From an uncultured Oscillospiraceae bacterium (GTDB lineage: Bacteria > Bacillota > Clostridia > Oscillospirales > Oscillospiraceae), in contig CANQIH010000002.1 in assembly GCA_947624035.1 (NCBI GenBank), forward strand, positions 1 through 40,937: 40,937 nucleotides of DNA, written 5' to 3'. The translations under genes were made by a program, and so were the position numbers. The notes beneath the pieces were generated by a model. It was not told the origin of the DNA. It searched no databases and was given only the letters and a program-made list of their open reading frames with translations. Positions 1 through 5,663 of the stretch are shown here, piece after piece; the first letter of the stretch is position 1, and each line of letters starts with the position of its first letter.

Positions 1-1
1 A

Positions 2-622
2 ACGCCCCGGCTGCTGGATTGGTCGCCGGAGCCGCCCATCTTTGACGTGACGGAGGAGCGGCCCGGCCGGCGGCTGTCGGCCATCCTCGAGGACGCGCCG
101 CCGGGGGCGTCCCTGGGGTACATGGCCCCCTATGGGGCGGAGCTGGCCCGGATACACGGGCTGGACATGGCCTGGGAGCCGGTGAAGCACCGGCGGTTTT
201 TCGACCGGCCCGGCCCGGAGCACATCCAGAGATACGGCCTGGAGGACCTGGCCGTGCTGCTGGACAGATGCCCGCCCGACGGGGAGAGCCGGTGCTTCGT
301 CCACGGGGACTTCCACTACGCCAACGTCCTGTGGCAGGACGGGGCCGTGTCGGCGGTGCTGGATTGGGAACTGGCGGGCTTTGGCGTGCGGGAGTTCGAC
401 ATGGCCTGGGCGGTGCTGCTGCGGCCCGGCCAGCGGTTTCTGGACACGCCGGAGGAGATAGAATCGTTCCTGGCGGACTACGGGGCCCGGCAGGGCTTTT
501 CCCGGCCCGCTTTTGTCCATTATTACATCCAGGCGGCGCTGTGGTTCGCCGCCCTGGGCGACGGCGATTACCAGCGGCGGCTGGCCTCCCTCTGCCGGGC
601 GGTGGCCGGAGCGGCTGCGTAG
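2..622 (+). CDS. Aminoglycoside phosphotransferase-family kinase, 3' part
   Basis: This is the C-terminal part of a small-molecule kinase of the APH/choline kinase fold. The reading frame is open to the left edge, so the start lies outside the window; the GTG at 47 is only an internal codon. The Brenner motif HGDFHYANVLW gives the catalytic Asp and the Asn metal ligand, followed by the second metal-binding Asp in LDWELAGFG. The substrate cannot be told: the family includes antibiotic kinases, homoserine and choline kinases and many uncharacterised members. It probably ran straight into mutS originally, because the last 39 bp (584-622) recur at 1264-1302, just before mutS, across an inserted cassette. 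Family call is solid, substrate unknown. Confidence 0.85.
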   Translation, partial: TPRLLDWSPEPPIFDVTEERPGRRLSAILEDAPPGASLGYMAPYGAELARIHGLDMAWEPVKHRRFFDRPGPEHIQRYGLEDLAVLLDRCPPDGESRCFVHGDFHYANVLWQDGAVSAVLDWELAGFGVREFDMAWAVLLRPGQRFLDTPEEIESFLADYGARQGFSRPAFVHYYIQAALWFAALGDGDYQRRLASLCRAVAGAAA

Positions 623-672
623 CATAGAAACAAGAGAAGTGACGCCGACGGCGAAAAAGGTCCGCGCCCCTC

Positions 673-766
673 GCAGATCAGAATCTGTCGCCGAAAGCGA
701 CACCATTTTGAAAGCCTCCCCTGTGCAAGGGGAGGTGCCGAGCGGCAGCGAGGCGGAGGGGTTGTT
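673..766 (+). repeat. Left arm of palindromic DUF559 cassette
   Basis: A hairpin-rich arm. Positions 673-714 match, as reverse complement, 21620-21661 (a stretch containing GTCGCTTTC and CGACAGAT). Positions 715-766 hold a CCTCCCC/GGGGAGG hairpin followed by a GC-rich stem and end in GGAGGGGTTGTT. The same arm occurs reversed near 5276-5392 and directly at 21501-21558 and 36785-36829. The terminal GGAGGGG (755-761) serves as ribosome binding site of the gene that follows. Confidence 0.8.
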
Positions 767-1135
767 ATGGAGCGAAAGCATAACAAAGAACTCACGTTGA
801 GGGCCAGAGAACTGCGCAAAAACATGACAAAAGAGGAGCGGCGTCTCTGGTATGATTTCCTTCGGAGGTATCCCGTCCCTTTTTCAAGGCAAAAGGTTTT
901 GGGAAGATATATCGTTGATTTTTACTGCGCCAAGGCAAAGCTGGTCATAGAATTGGATGGCTCGCAGCATTTTGAACCTGATGCCATGGCGAAGGATGGA
1001 GAAAGAACGGACTATTTAGCTGATTTTTCCTTAACGGTCATAAGGATACCAAACAACGAGCTCAGTCAGAATTTTGCTGGTGTTTGTGAATACATAGATC
1101 AAACTGTAAAACAATCCCTCAGTCAGCTTTGCTGA
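767..1135 (+). CDS. DUF559 endonuclease-like protein carried by a repeat cassette
   Basis: A 122-residue protein of the DUF559 family, a PD-(D/E)XK-like fold related to the very-short-patch-repair endonuclease Vsr. Family landmarks are visible: the N-terminal ARELRKNMTKEERRLW segment, then GRYIVDFYC (active-site Asp), KLVIELDGSQH (Glu-x-Asp core) and a C-terminal LTVIRIPN strand. Length is normal for the family. The start codon lies at the inner end of the left palindromic arm, which supplies the Shine-Dalgarno sequence (755-761), and the last codons and TGA lie in the right arm. The coding region is more AT-rich than its neighbours, consistent with horizontal movement. Role unknown; a DNA nicking or cutting function in mobility of the repeat is inference. 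Confidence 0.85.
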   Translation: MERKHNKELTLRARELRKNMTKEERRLWYDFLRRYPVPFSRQKVLGRYIVDFYCAKAKLVIELDGSQHFEPDAMAKDGERTDYLADFSLTVIRIPNNELSQNFAGVCEYIDQTVKQSLSQLC

Positions 1136-1215
1136 CAGCCCCCTTCAAGGTGAATTGCCCCGCAGGGGCAAGAGAAGGCGGCCTGGGCCGTGCACAAGGG
1201 GGCCTTTGGTCTGGC
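1115..1215 (+). repeat. Right arm of palindromic DUF559 cassette
   Basis: It begins CCCTCAGTCAGC, contains the gene's TGA stop, and runs through a CCCCCTT/AAGGGGG hairpin to CCTTTGGTCTGGC. The hairpin loop is enlarged by a 44-nt module (1146-1189) also found at 5321-5365. The arm without a gene recurs, reversed, at 5187-5250. Confidence 0.8.
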
Positions 1216-1263
1216 GGTGACCTTGACATCTTCCCTTTTGCCGAAATCACCACCAGGCGAGAT

Positions 1264-1302
1264 GCCTCCCTCTGCCGGGCGGTAACTTGCGTGACTACAT
1301 AG
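1264..1302 (+). repeat. Duplicated 3' end of upstream kinase gene
   Basis: The first 20 bp are identical to 584-603, the end of the upstream phosphotransferase gene. Both copies then run six further codons to a TAG, so both are exactly 39 bp long, although the last codons differ. This looks like the original or the displaced end of the kinase gene, separated from it by the DUF559 cassette. Confidence 0.7.
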
Positions 1303-1318
1303 AAAGAGAGTACATATC

Positions 1319-3886
1319 ATGGCCGAGATGACCCCCATGAAGCGGCAATACTACGAGATCAAGCAGCAGTGTCCCGACTGCCTGCTGTTCTTCCGCCTGG
1401 GCGATTTTTATGAGATGTTCGACGAGGACGCCAAGCTGGCGTCCCGGGAGCTGGACCTGGCCCTGACCACCCGGGACCGGGGCAAGCCAGAGGAGGAGCA
1501 GACCCCCATGTGCGGCGTGCCCTTCCACTCCTGCGAGGCGTACATCGCCCGGCTCATCGCCAAGGGGTACAAGGTGGCCATATGCGAGCAGCTGGAGGAC
1601 CCGGCCGCGGCCACGGGTCTGGTGGACCGGGGCGTCATCCGGGTCATCACACCCGGCACGGTGACGGACAGCTCCATGCTGGAGGAAGGCCGGTCCAACT
1701 ACCTCGGCGCCCTCTGGCTGGAGGGGGGCGAGGGGGCTGCGGCCTTCTGCGACATCTCCACAGGCGAGTTCTGCGTCCAGGCTTTTGCCGAGGACCCGGT
1801 GACCCACCTCATGAACGAGCTGGGCCGGTTCGCCCCCAAGGAGGCGGTGCTGTCCGCCGGGGCCCAGGCCGACAAGGCCCTGGCCGCGTTCCTGCAAAAG
1901 CTGGACTGCCTGCCGGAGAAGGAGAGCTCCCGCTTCGAGCCGGAGGCCTGCCGGGAGCTGGTGTATGACCGCTTCCAGGAGGTGGTCTCCCCCGCCGAGA
2001 CATTGGCGGCGGGGGCCCTTCTGAGCTACATCATCGAGACCCAGAAGTTCGACATCTCCCACATCCGCCGCCTGGACCGGTTCGGCCAGGGGCGGTACAT
2101 GGAGCTGGACTACACCACCCGCCGGAACCTGGAGCTCACCGAGAGCCTGCGCACCGGGGAGAAGAAGGGGAGCCTTCTCTGGGTCCTGGACCGGACAAAG
2201 ACACCCATGGGCGGGCGTCTGCTGCGCTCCTGGGTGGAGCGGCCCCTGCTGGACCCGGTGGCCATCCGGCGGCGGCTCGCCGCCGTGGACGAGCTATATA
2301 AGGACGCGATACTGCGCCCGGAGCTCATACTGACACTCCATGACATCGGGGACATCCAGCGGCTCATCGGCAAGTGCGTTTACGGCACCGCTAATGGCCG
2401 GGACCTGCTGGCCCTGGGCCGGTATTTCGATAAGCTGCCCCGTCTCGTGGAGCTGCTGGCGAACGCGAAAAGCGCCATGCTGCGGGACGCCGCGGCCCTG
2501 GACACCCTGGACGACCTCAAGACCGACATCCTCGCCACTATCGCGGACGAGCCCCCCTTCTCCGTCCGGGAGGGGGACATCATCCGCCCCGGCGCGGACG
2601 CCGAGGTGGACCGGCTGCGGGACGTGCGGGACAACGGCGCCCGGATGGTCTCCGAGCTGGAGGCCCGGGAGCGGGAGGCCACCGGCATCAAAAAGCTGAA
2701 GGTGGGCTACAACAAGGTCTTCGGCTACTACATCGACGTGCCCCGGTCCGCCGGGGACGCGCCCCTGCCGGACACCTACATCCGCAAGCAGACGCTGGTG
2801 AGCAACGAGCGGTACTTTACGCCGGAGCTGAAGGAGCTGGAAAACACGCTGCTGAACGCCCGGGACCGGATCGCGGACCTGGAGTATCAGCTGTTCTCCG
2901 CCCTGCGGGAACGGGTGGCCGCCCAGGTGGAGCGGGTACAGGCCGCCGCCGCCCGTGTGGCGGAGCTGGACGCCATATGCTCTCTCGCGGAGGTGGCAAG
3001 CCGGAACCGGTACGTGATGCCGGAGGTGGACCTGGGCCGGACGCTGCACATCCGGGAGGGCCGCCACCCCGTGGTGGAGATGGCCCAGAAGGACGTGCTG
3101 TTCGTGCCGAACGACACGTTTTTGAACGACGGTGCCGACCGGGTGGCCATCATCACCGGCCCCAACATGGCGGGCAAATCCACCTACATGCGCCAGACGG
3201 CCCTCATCGTGCTCATGGCCCAGATGGGCAGCTTCGTCCCGGCGGCCAGCGCCTCCATCGGCGTGGTGGACCGGGTGTTCACCCGCATCGGCGCGTCGGA
3301 CGATTTGGCAAGCGGCCAGTCCACCTTCATGGTGGAGATGAGCGAGATGGCGGACATCCTGCGCCACGCCACGGCGGCCAGCCTGCTCATCCTGGACGAG
3401 ATCGGCCGTGGCACCTCCACCTTCGACGGCATGGCCATTGCCCGGGCCATGCTGGAGTACTGCGCCGACAAAAGGCGCCTGGGGGCCCGGACCATGTTCG
3501 CCACCCACTACCACGAGCTGTCCGCCCTGGAGGGGACCCTGGACGGGGTGAAAAACTACAACATCACCGCCAAGAAGCAGGGGGGCACTCTGATCTTCCT
3601 GCGGAAGATCGTCCCCGGCGCCGCCGACGACAGCTACGGTATAGAAGTGGCCAAGCTGGCGGGCGTGCCGGACCAGATCATCAGAAAGGCCAAGGGCTAC
3701 CTGGCGGAGCTGGAGGCGGGCGGCTCACCGGCGGCCCCGGCGGTCCTGGAGGACCAGGTGTCCATGCTGGACGTGGCCGGCGGGGAGCTGGCCCGGGAGC
3801 TGGCGGCCATCGACCTCAACACCGTCACCCCCCTGGAGGCGCTGAACCTTCTCTACCGGCTGAAAAAGAAGGCCGAGGGCACATGA
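1319..3886 (+). CDS. mutS: DNA mismatch repair protein MutS
   Basis: An 855-residue MutS, the mismatch-recognition ATPase of post-replicative repair, with normal family length. The N-terminal mismatch-reading motif is FYEMF (F30, E32). Connector, lever and clamp domains follow. The C-terminal ABC-type ATPase has Walker A GPNMAGKST at residues 614-622, Walker B around D693/E694 (LILDEIGRGTST) and the THYHE switch motif. A QVSMLDV stretch near the C terminus resembles a beta-clamp binding peptide. The ATG at 1319 follows a purine-rich GAAAGAGAG. No mutL follows; instead a terminator sits 16 bp after the stop, so mutS is transcribed alone or with the upstream kinase gene. Confidence 0.98.
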   Translation: MAEMTPMKRQYYEIKQQCPDCLLFFRLGDFYEMFDEDAKLASRELDLALTTRDRGKPEEEQTPMCGVPFHSCEAYIARLIAKGYKVAICEQLEDPAAATGLVDRGVIRVITPGTVTDSSMLEEGRSNYLGALWLEGGEGAAAFCDISTGEFCVQAFAEDPVTHLMNELGRFAPKEAVLSAGAQADKALAAFLQKLDCLPEKESSRFEPEACRELVYDRFQEVVSPAETLAAGALLSYIIETQKFDISHIRRLDRFGQGRYMELDYTTRRNLELTESLRTGEKKGSLLWVLDRTKTPMGGRLLRSWVERPLLDPVAIRRRLAAVDELYKDAILRPELILTLHDIGDIQRLIGKCVYGTANGRDLLALGRYFDKLPRLVELLANAKSAMLRDAAALDTLDDLKTDILATIADEPPFSVREGDIIRPGADAEVDRLRDVRDNGARMVSELEAREREATGIKKLKVGYNKVFGYYIDVPRSAGDAPLPDTYIRKQTLVSNERYFTPELKELENTLLNARDRIADLEYQLFSALRERVAAQVERVQAAAARVAELDAICSLAEVASRNRYVMPEVDLGRTLHIREGRHPVVEMAQKDVLFVPNDTFLNDGADRVAIITGPNMAGKSTYMRQTALIVLMAQMGSFVPAASASIGVVDRVFTRIGASDDLASGQSTFMVEMSEMADILRHATAASLLILDEIGRGTSTFDGMAIARAMLEYCADKRRLGARTMFATHYHELSALEGTLDGVKNYNITAKKQGGTLIFLRKIVPGAADDSYGIEVAKLAGVPDQIIRKAKGYLAELEAGGSPAAPAVLEDQVSMLDVAGGELARELAAIDLNTVTPLEALNLLYRLKKKAEGT

Positions 3887-3902
3887 AGATAGGAAGATTG
3901 GA

Positions 3903-3932
3903 AAAGAGCGGGACCCGCGTCCCGCTCTTTTT
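3903..3932 (+). terminator. Rho-independent terminator of mutS
   Basis: A 12-bp perfect stem (3903-3914 with 3919-3930), CCGC loop, and a T-run (3928-3932), starting 16 bp after the mutS stop codon. Confidence 0.9.
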
Positions 3933-3944
3933 ATTTGGCTGTGG

Positions 3945-4086
3945 AAAAGGGGACCGCGTCTCCGCGATCCCCCGGTCAGTTGAGCTTCGGCGGGCGTCGC
4001 ATCTCCCGCATCTCTCGGGTCTCCCCTGTCATGCCATCGGCGTGTGGTCGCAACGGAATTTACCACCTCGAAGCCCTTCTTATCCT
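3945..4086 (-). ncRNA. Candidate small RNA (~142 nt) with own promoter and terminator
   Basis: An apparently non-coding transcription unit on the minus strand. A promoter (4093-4121) predicts a start near 4086. A perfect 10-bp hairpin (3949-3958 with 3963-3972, TCTC loop) followed on the minus strand by TTTT ends it at about 3945. Inside, GGGCTTCG near the 5' end can pair with CGAAGCTC about 75 nt later, closing a domain that contains a GTGGT/ACCAC hairpin and a GCAT..GGGGAGACCC..ATGC hairpin. No convincing open reading frame with ribosome binding site is present. It could be 6S RNA or another clostridial structured RNA; I cannot assign it to a family. Confidence 0.55.
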
Positions 4087-4092
4087 ATGTCC

Positions 4093-4121
4093 ATTATAGC
4101 AAGGTTACTCTTTTTTGTAAA
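4093..4121 (-). promoter_or_regulatory. Sigma-A promoter for the small RNA
   Basis: On the minus strand, TTTACA (4121-4116), a 17-bp spacer and TATAAT (4098-4093). The -35 lies inside the 3' end of the PBECR-like gene, so the small RNA is likely independently transcribed. Confidence 0.7.
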
Positions 4122-4488
4122 GAATTTTCCGGTGCCGCTCATAGTTTTTCCAGCGGCCCTCACTTATCGTCCATGCCGAAAGAATAGAATTCCTATAACC
4201 CTTTTCATCCTTTGGTGTGAACAATCTCAGGATGAGCTGCACCCGATCGTTGTTTTCTGCTATCTGCTTCAAAACCAGACATGTATTTGTCGGGTTTCTG
4301 GGATCCTCCATGATATAATCCGGGTCCACTATCGCCCGTTCAAGGTAATTCCAGACCCGCTCAAATTCTCCTGGATGATGCTCACGGATATGTGCGATGC
4401 GCTCATCGGTGATGATGACCTCATCCGTCTGGATGTCCTCGGTCACGCACCGGTATTTCTCTATGTCTATGTGGCCAACGATATACAC
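4105..4488 (-). CDS. PBECR-type (barnase/EndoU/colicin/RelE-like) nuclease-domain protein
   Basis: A 127-residue protein resembling the phage PBECR nuclease families. The pattern seen is ITDERIAHIREHHPGEFE, then a IVDPDYIMED turn, a TCLVLKQI strand, a basic RLFTPKDEKGYRNSI segment and a C-terminal SAWTISEGRW. PBECR domains are predicted metal-independent RNases found in phages, polymorphic toxins and toxin-antitoxin contexts. Translation starts at a GTG (4488-4486) preceded by GCAGGAGAAG. It lies 26 bp downstream of, and on the same strand as, an XRE regulator, so the two probably form one operon. No signal peptide or membrane segment. Family call is moderate; whether it is a toxin is inference. 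Confidence 0.6.
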   Translation of the reverse strand: MYIVGHIDIEKYRCVTEDIQTDEVIITDERIAHIREHHPGEFERVWNYLERAIVDPDYIMEDPRNPTNTCLVLKQIAENNDRVQLILRLFTPKDEKGYRNSILSAWTISEGRWKNYERHRKILYKKE

Positions 4489-4514
4489 GCCCTGCTTCTC
4501 CTGCGGATGTCTCT

Positions 4515-4832
4515 TTATTTGTCCCGGTTCAGGTCCCGGATGAGCTCCAGGATATGCTCCGCCTGGGCGGGGGCGAGCCGCTCCAGCTCCCGGATGAGCT
4601 CCTTGGTGAGCCCCGGCGCGCCGTCGTCGCTGTTGAAGAACTCCCGGGGCGTCAGGCCGAAGTAGTCGCAGATATACAGAAAGCCCGTGAAAGACGGCAA
4701 TGTATGGCCGTTTTCGATCTTGTTGATATAGCTCTCGCTCTGCCCCAGGGACAGGCTCATATCCCGGGCGGACACGCCCTTCTGGATGCGCAGTTCCGTC
4801 AACCGCTTACGAAACCACTCGATGTTATCCAT
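4515..4832 (-). CDS. XRE-family HTH transcriptional regulator
   Basis: A 105-residue Cro/C1-type DNA-binding protein. The helix-turn-helix occupies about residues 6-62 (LTELRIQKGVSARDMSLSLG, then SESYINKIENG, then SFTGFLYICDYFGLTPREFF). A short helical tail (LIRELERLAPAQAEHILELI) probably dimerises. I start it at ATG 4832-4830, behind an AGAGGGGGGG ribosome binding site; the longer open frame upstream runs through promoter-like AT-rich DNA and is not credible. It precedes the PBECR-type gene by 26 bp and is probably its repressor or antitoxin-like partner. An 8-bp perfect inverted repeat 22 bp upstream is a candidate operator. Confidence 0.88.
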   Translation of the reverse strand: MDNIEWFRKRLTELRIQKGVSARDMSLSLGQSESYINKIENGHTLPSFTGFLYICDYFGLTPREFFNSDDGAPGLTKELIRELERLAPAQAEHILELIRDLNRDK

Positions 4833-4854
4833 GCCTGTCCCCCCCCCTCTCTGC

Positions 4855-4877
4855 ATGTGGATAGTATAAATCCACAT
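4855..4877. promoter_or_regulatory. Inverted-repeat operator candidate for the XRE gene
   Basis: ATGTGGAT and ATCCACAT are perfect 8-bp arms around a 7-nt spacer holding, on the minus strand, a TATACT hexamer. It sits 22 bp upstream of the XRE start codon and between the divergent XRE and 4992 genes. Autoregulation through this site is inference. Confidence 0.55.
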
Positions 4878-4913
4878 ACAGCGGATTATAGGGACTTTAA
4901 GGATATGTTTTGT

Positions 4914-4942
4914 TTGACATCGATACTTTAAAGAAATATAAT
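4914..4942 (+). promoter_or_regulatory. Consensus sigma-A promoter of the 51-residue gene
   Basis: TTGACA (4914-4919), 17-bp spacer, TATAAT (4937-4942): a perfect consensus promoter about 50 bp upstream of the start codon at 4992, so this small gene should be strongly expressed. Confidence 0.85.
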
Positions 4943-4991
4943 CGATGTATTTAGGGAAATAAAATCCCGATCCATAAAGGAGGGCCATACC

Positions 4992-5147
4992 ATGGCTGAT
5001 TACGAGAAGATGTACCACATCCTGTGCGACGGGGCGTCCCGGGCCATCGACGCGCTGGACGGCGGCGACCTGGCTGCCTGCCACCGGCTTTTGCAGGACG
5101 CCCTGGAGGAGGCCGAGGAGGTCTATATCGCGGGGGATACAGAATAG
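4992..5147 (+). CDS. Small acidic helical protein, 51 residues
   Basis: A 51-residue protein beginning MADYEKMYHILCDGASRAID and ending in a Glu-rich helix (LEEAEEVYIAGDTE). It has an excellent AAAGGAGGG ribosome binding site (4977-4985), a perfect consensus promoter and its own terminator, so it is a genuine single-gene unit despite its size. Similar short helical proteins beginning with this kind of Tyr/Met/Leu pattern are, from memory, common in clostridia and their phages without known function. No motif allows a functional call. The two Cys residues (one near residue 12, one in LAACHRLL) are not in a recognised metal-binding arrangement. Confidence 0.8.
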   Translation: MADYEKMYHILCDGASRAIDALDGGDLAACHRLLQDALEEAEEVYIAGDTE

Positions 5148-5149
5148 CG

Positions 5150-5178
5150 CACCGCCCGGGCTCTCCCGGGCGGTGTTT
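5150..5178 (+). terminator. Terminator of the 51-residue gene
   Basis: An 11-bp perfect stem (5150-5160 with 5165-5175), CTCT loop and a short TTT run, beginning 3 bp after the stop codon. Confidence 0.8.
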
Positions 5179-5186
5179 GGTATACT

Positions 5187-5392
5187 GCCAGACCAAAGGC
5201 CCCCTTGTGCAAAGGGGGCTGGCAGCGCCAACGGCGCTGACTGAGGGGTTGTTACCAAGTTGGGTAAATATCCAAGCCTGGTAACAACCCCTCCGCCTCG
5301 CTTTGCTCGGCACCTCCCCTCAAGGTGAATTGCCCCGCAAGGGGCAAGAGAAGGCGGCCTGGGCCTTGCACAGGGGAGGCTTGGGCGCTATT
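5187..5392 (-). repeat. Gene-less copy of the DUF559 cassette arms (MITE-like)
   Basis: Read on the minus strand this 206-bp element has the same left arm (hairpin, then GGAGGGGTTGTTA) and right arm (CCCTCAGTCAGC to TTTGGTCTGGC) as the DUF559 cassette at 673-1215. In place of the nuclease gene it has only about 25 bp (around 5256-5282). The left-arm hairpin loop carries a 45-nt module (5321-5365) that in the DUF559 cassette sits in the other arm. Confidence 0.8.
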
Positions 5393-5640
5393 CCTGCCAA
5401 GCCGGCGGCCCCCTCTGACGAGGGGGCTGTCAGCCAACGAGGCCCCCACGTGGCACGCCTGCCGCGTGGGGAGAGGAGGCGCCGCGTTGTATTCGAGTCT
5501 TGCCGCTTGCGGCGAGGGGAGACCTACAACGCGTGTGCCGACGCGACTGGGGGAGAGACTTTAACAGCTTTAATATCTCTCCCTCCGTCTTGGCCTTGCG
5601 GCCAAGCCACCTCCCTCGTCAGAGGGAGGCATTGGTGCGC
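5393..5640 (+). repeat. Composite palindromic repeat interrupted by a nested repeat
   Basis: The outer element has CCCCCTCTGACGAGGGGG and CCTCCCTCGTCAGAGGGAGG hairpins at its ends and GGGGGAGAG/CTCTCCC sequences inside. It is split by the structured repeat at 5438-5545. No gene can be supported in this stretch. Confidence 0.6.
5438..5545 (+). repeat. Structured ~105-bp repeat, copy 1
   Basis: It contains a CCCCACG..CGTGGGG hairpin enclosing GGCACGC, then GAGAGGAGG, then a CGCGTTGTA..TACAACGCG long stem enclosing an inner hairpin around CGCTTGCGG, and ends CCGACG. Other copies are at 36958-37063, 37062-37170 and, inverted, 36582-36684. It is inserted inside another repeat (5393-5640). Confidence 0.75.
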
Positions 5641-5663
5641 CGGTAATCCACGCCCTGCGGCGG

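Noticed and set aside
3887-4080. Small reading frame starting at the ATGA overlapping the mutS stop
   Set aside because: It would cross the mutS terminator hairpin at once and encodes no recognisable protein.
2977-4665. 562-residue frame overlapping the mutS end and running through the terminator and the minus-strand genes
   Set aside because: Out of frame with mutS, crosses a strong terminator and two oppositely oriented genes; composition is Gly/Arg/Pro-rich shadow.
4833-5258. N-terminal extension of the XRE protein
   Set aside because: The extension passes through the perfect promoter and coding region of the opposite 51-residue gene; a good ribosome binding site marks ATG 4832.
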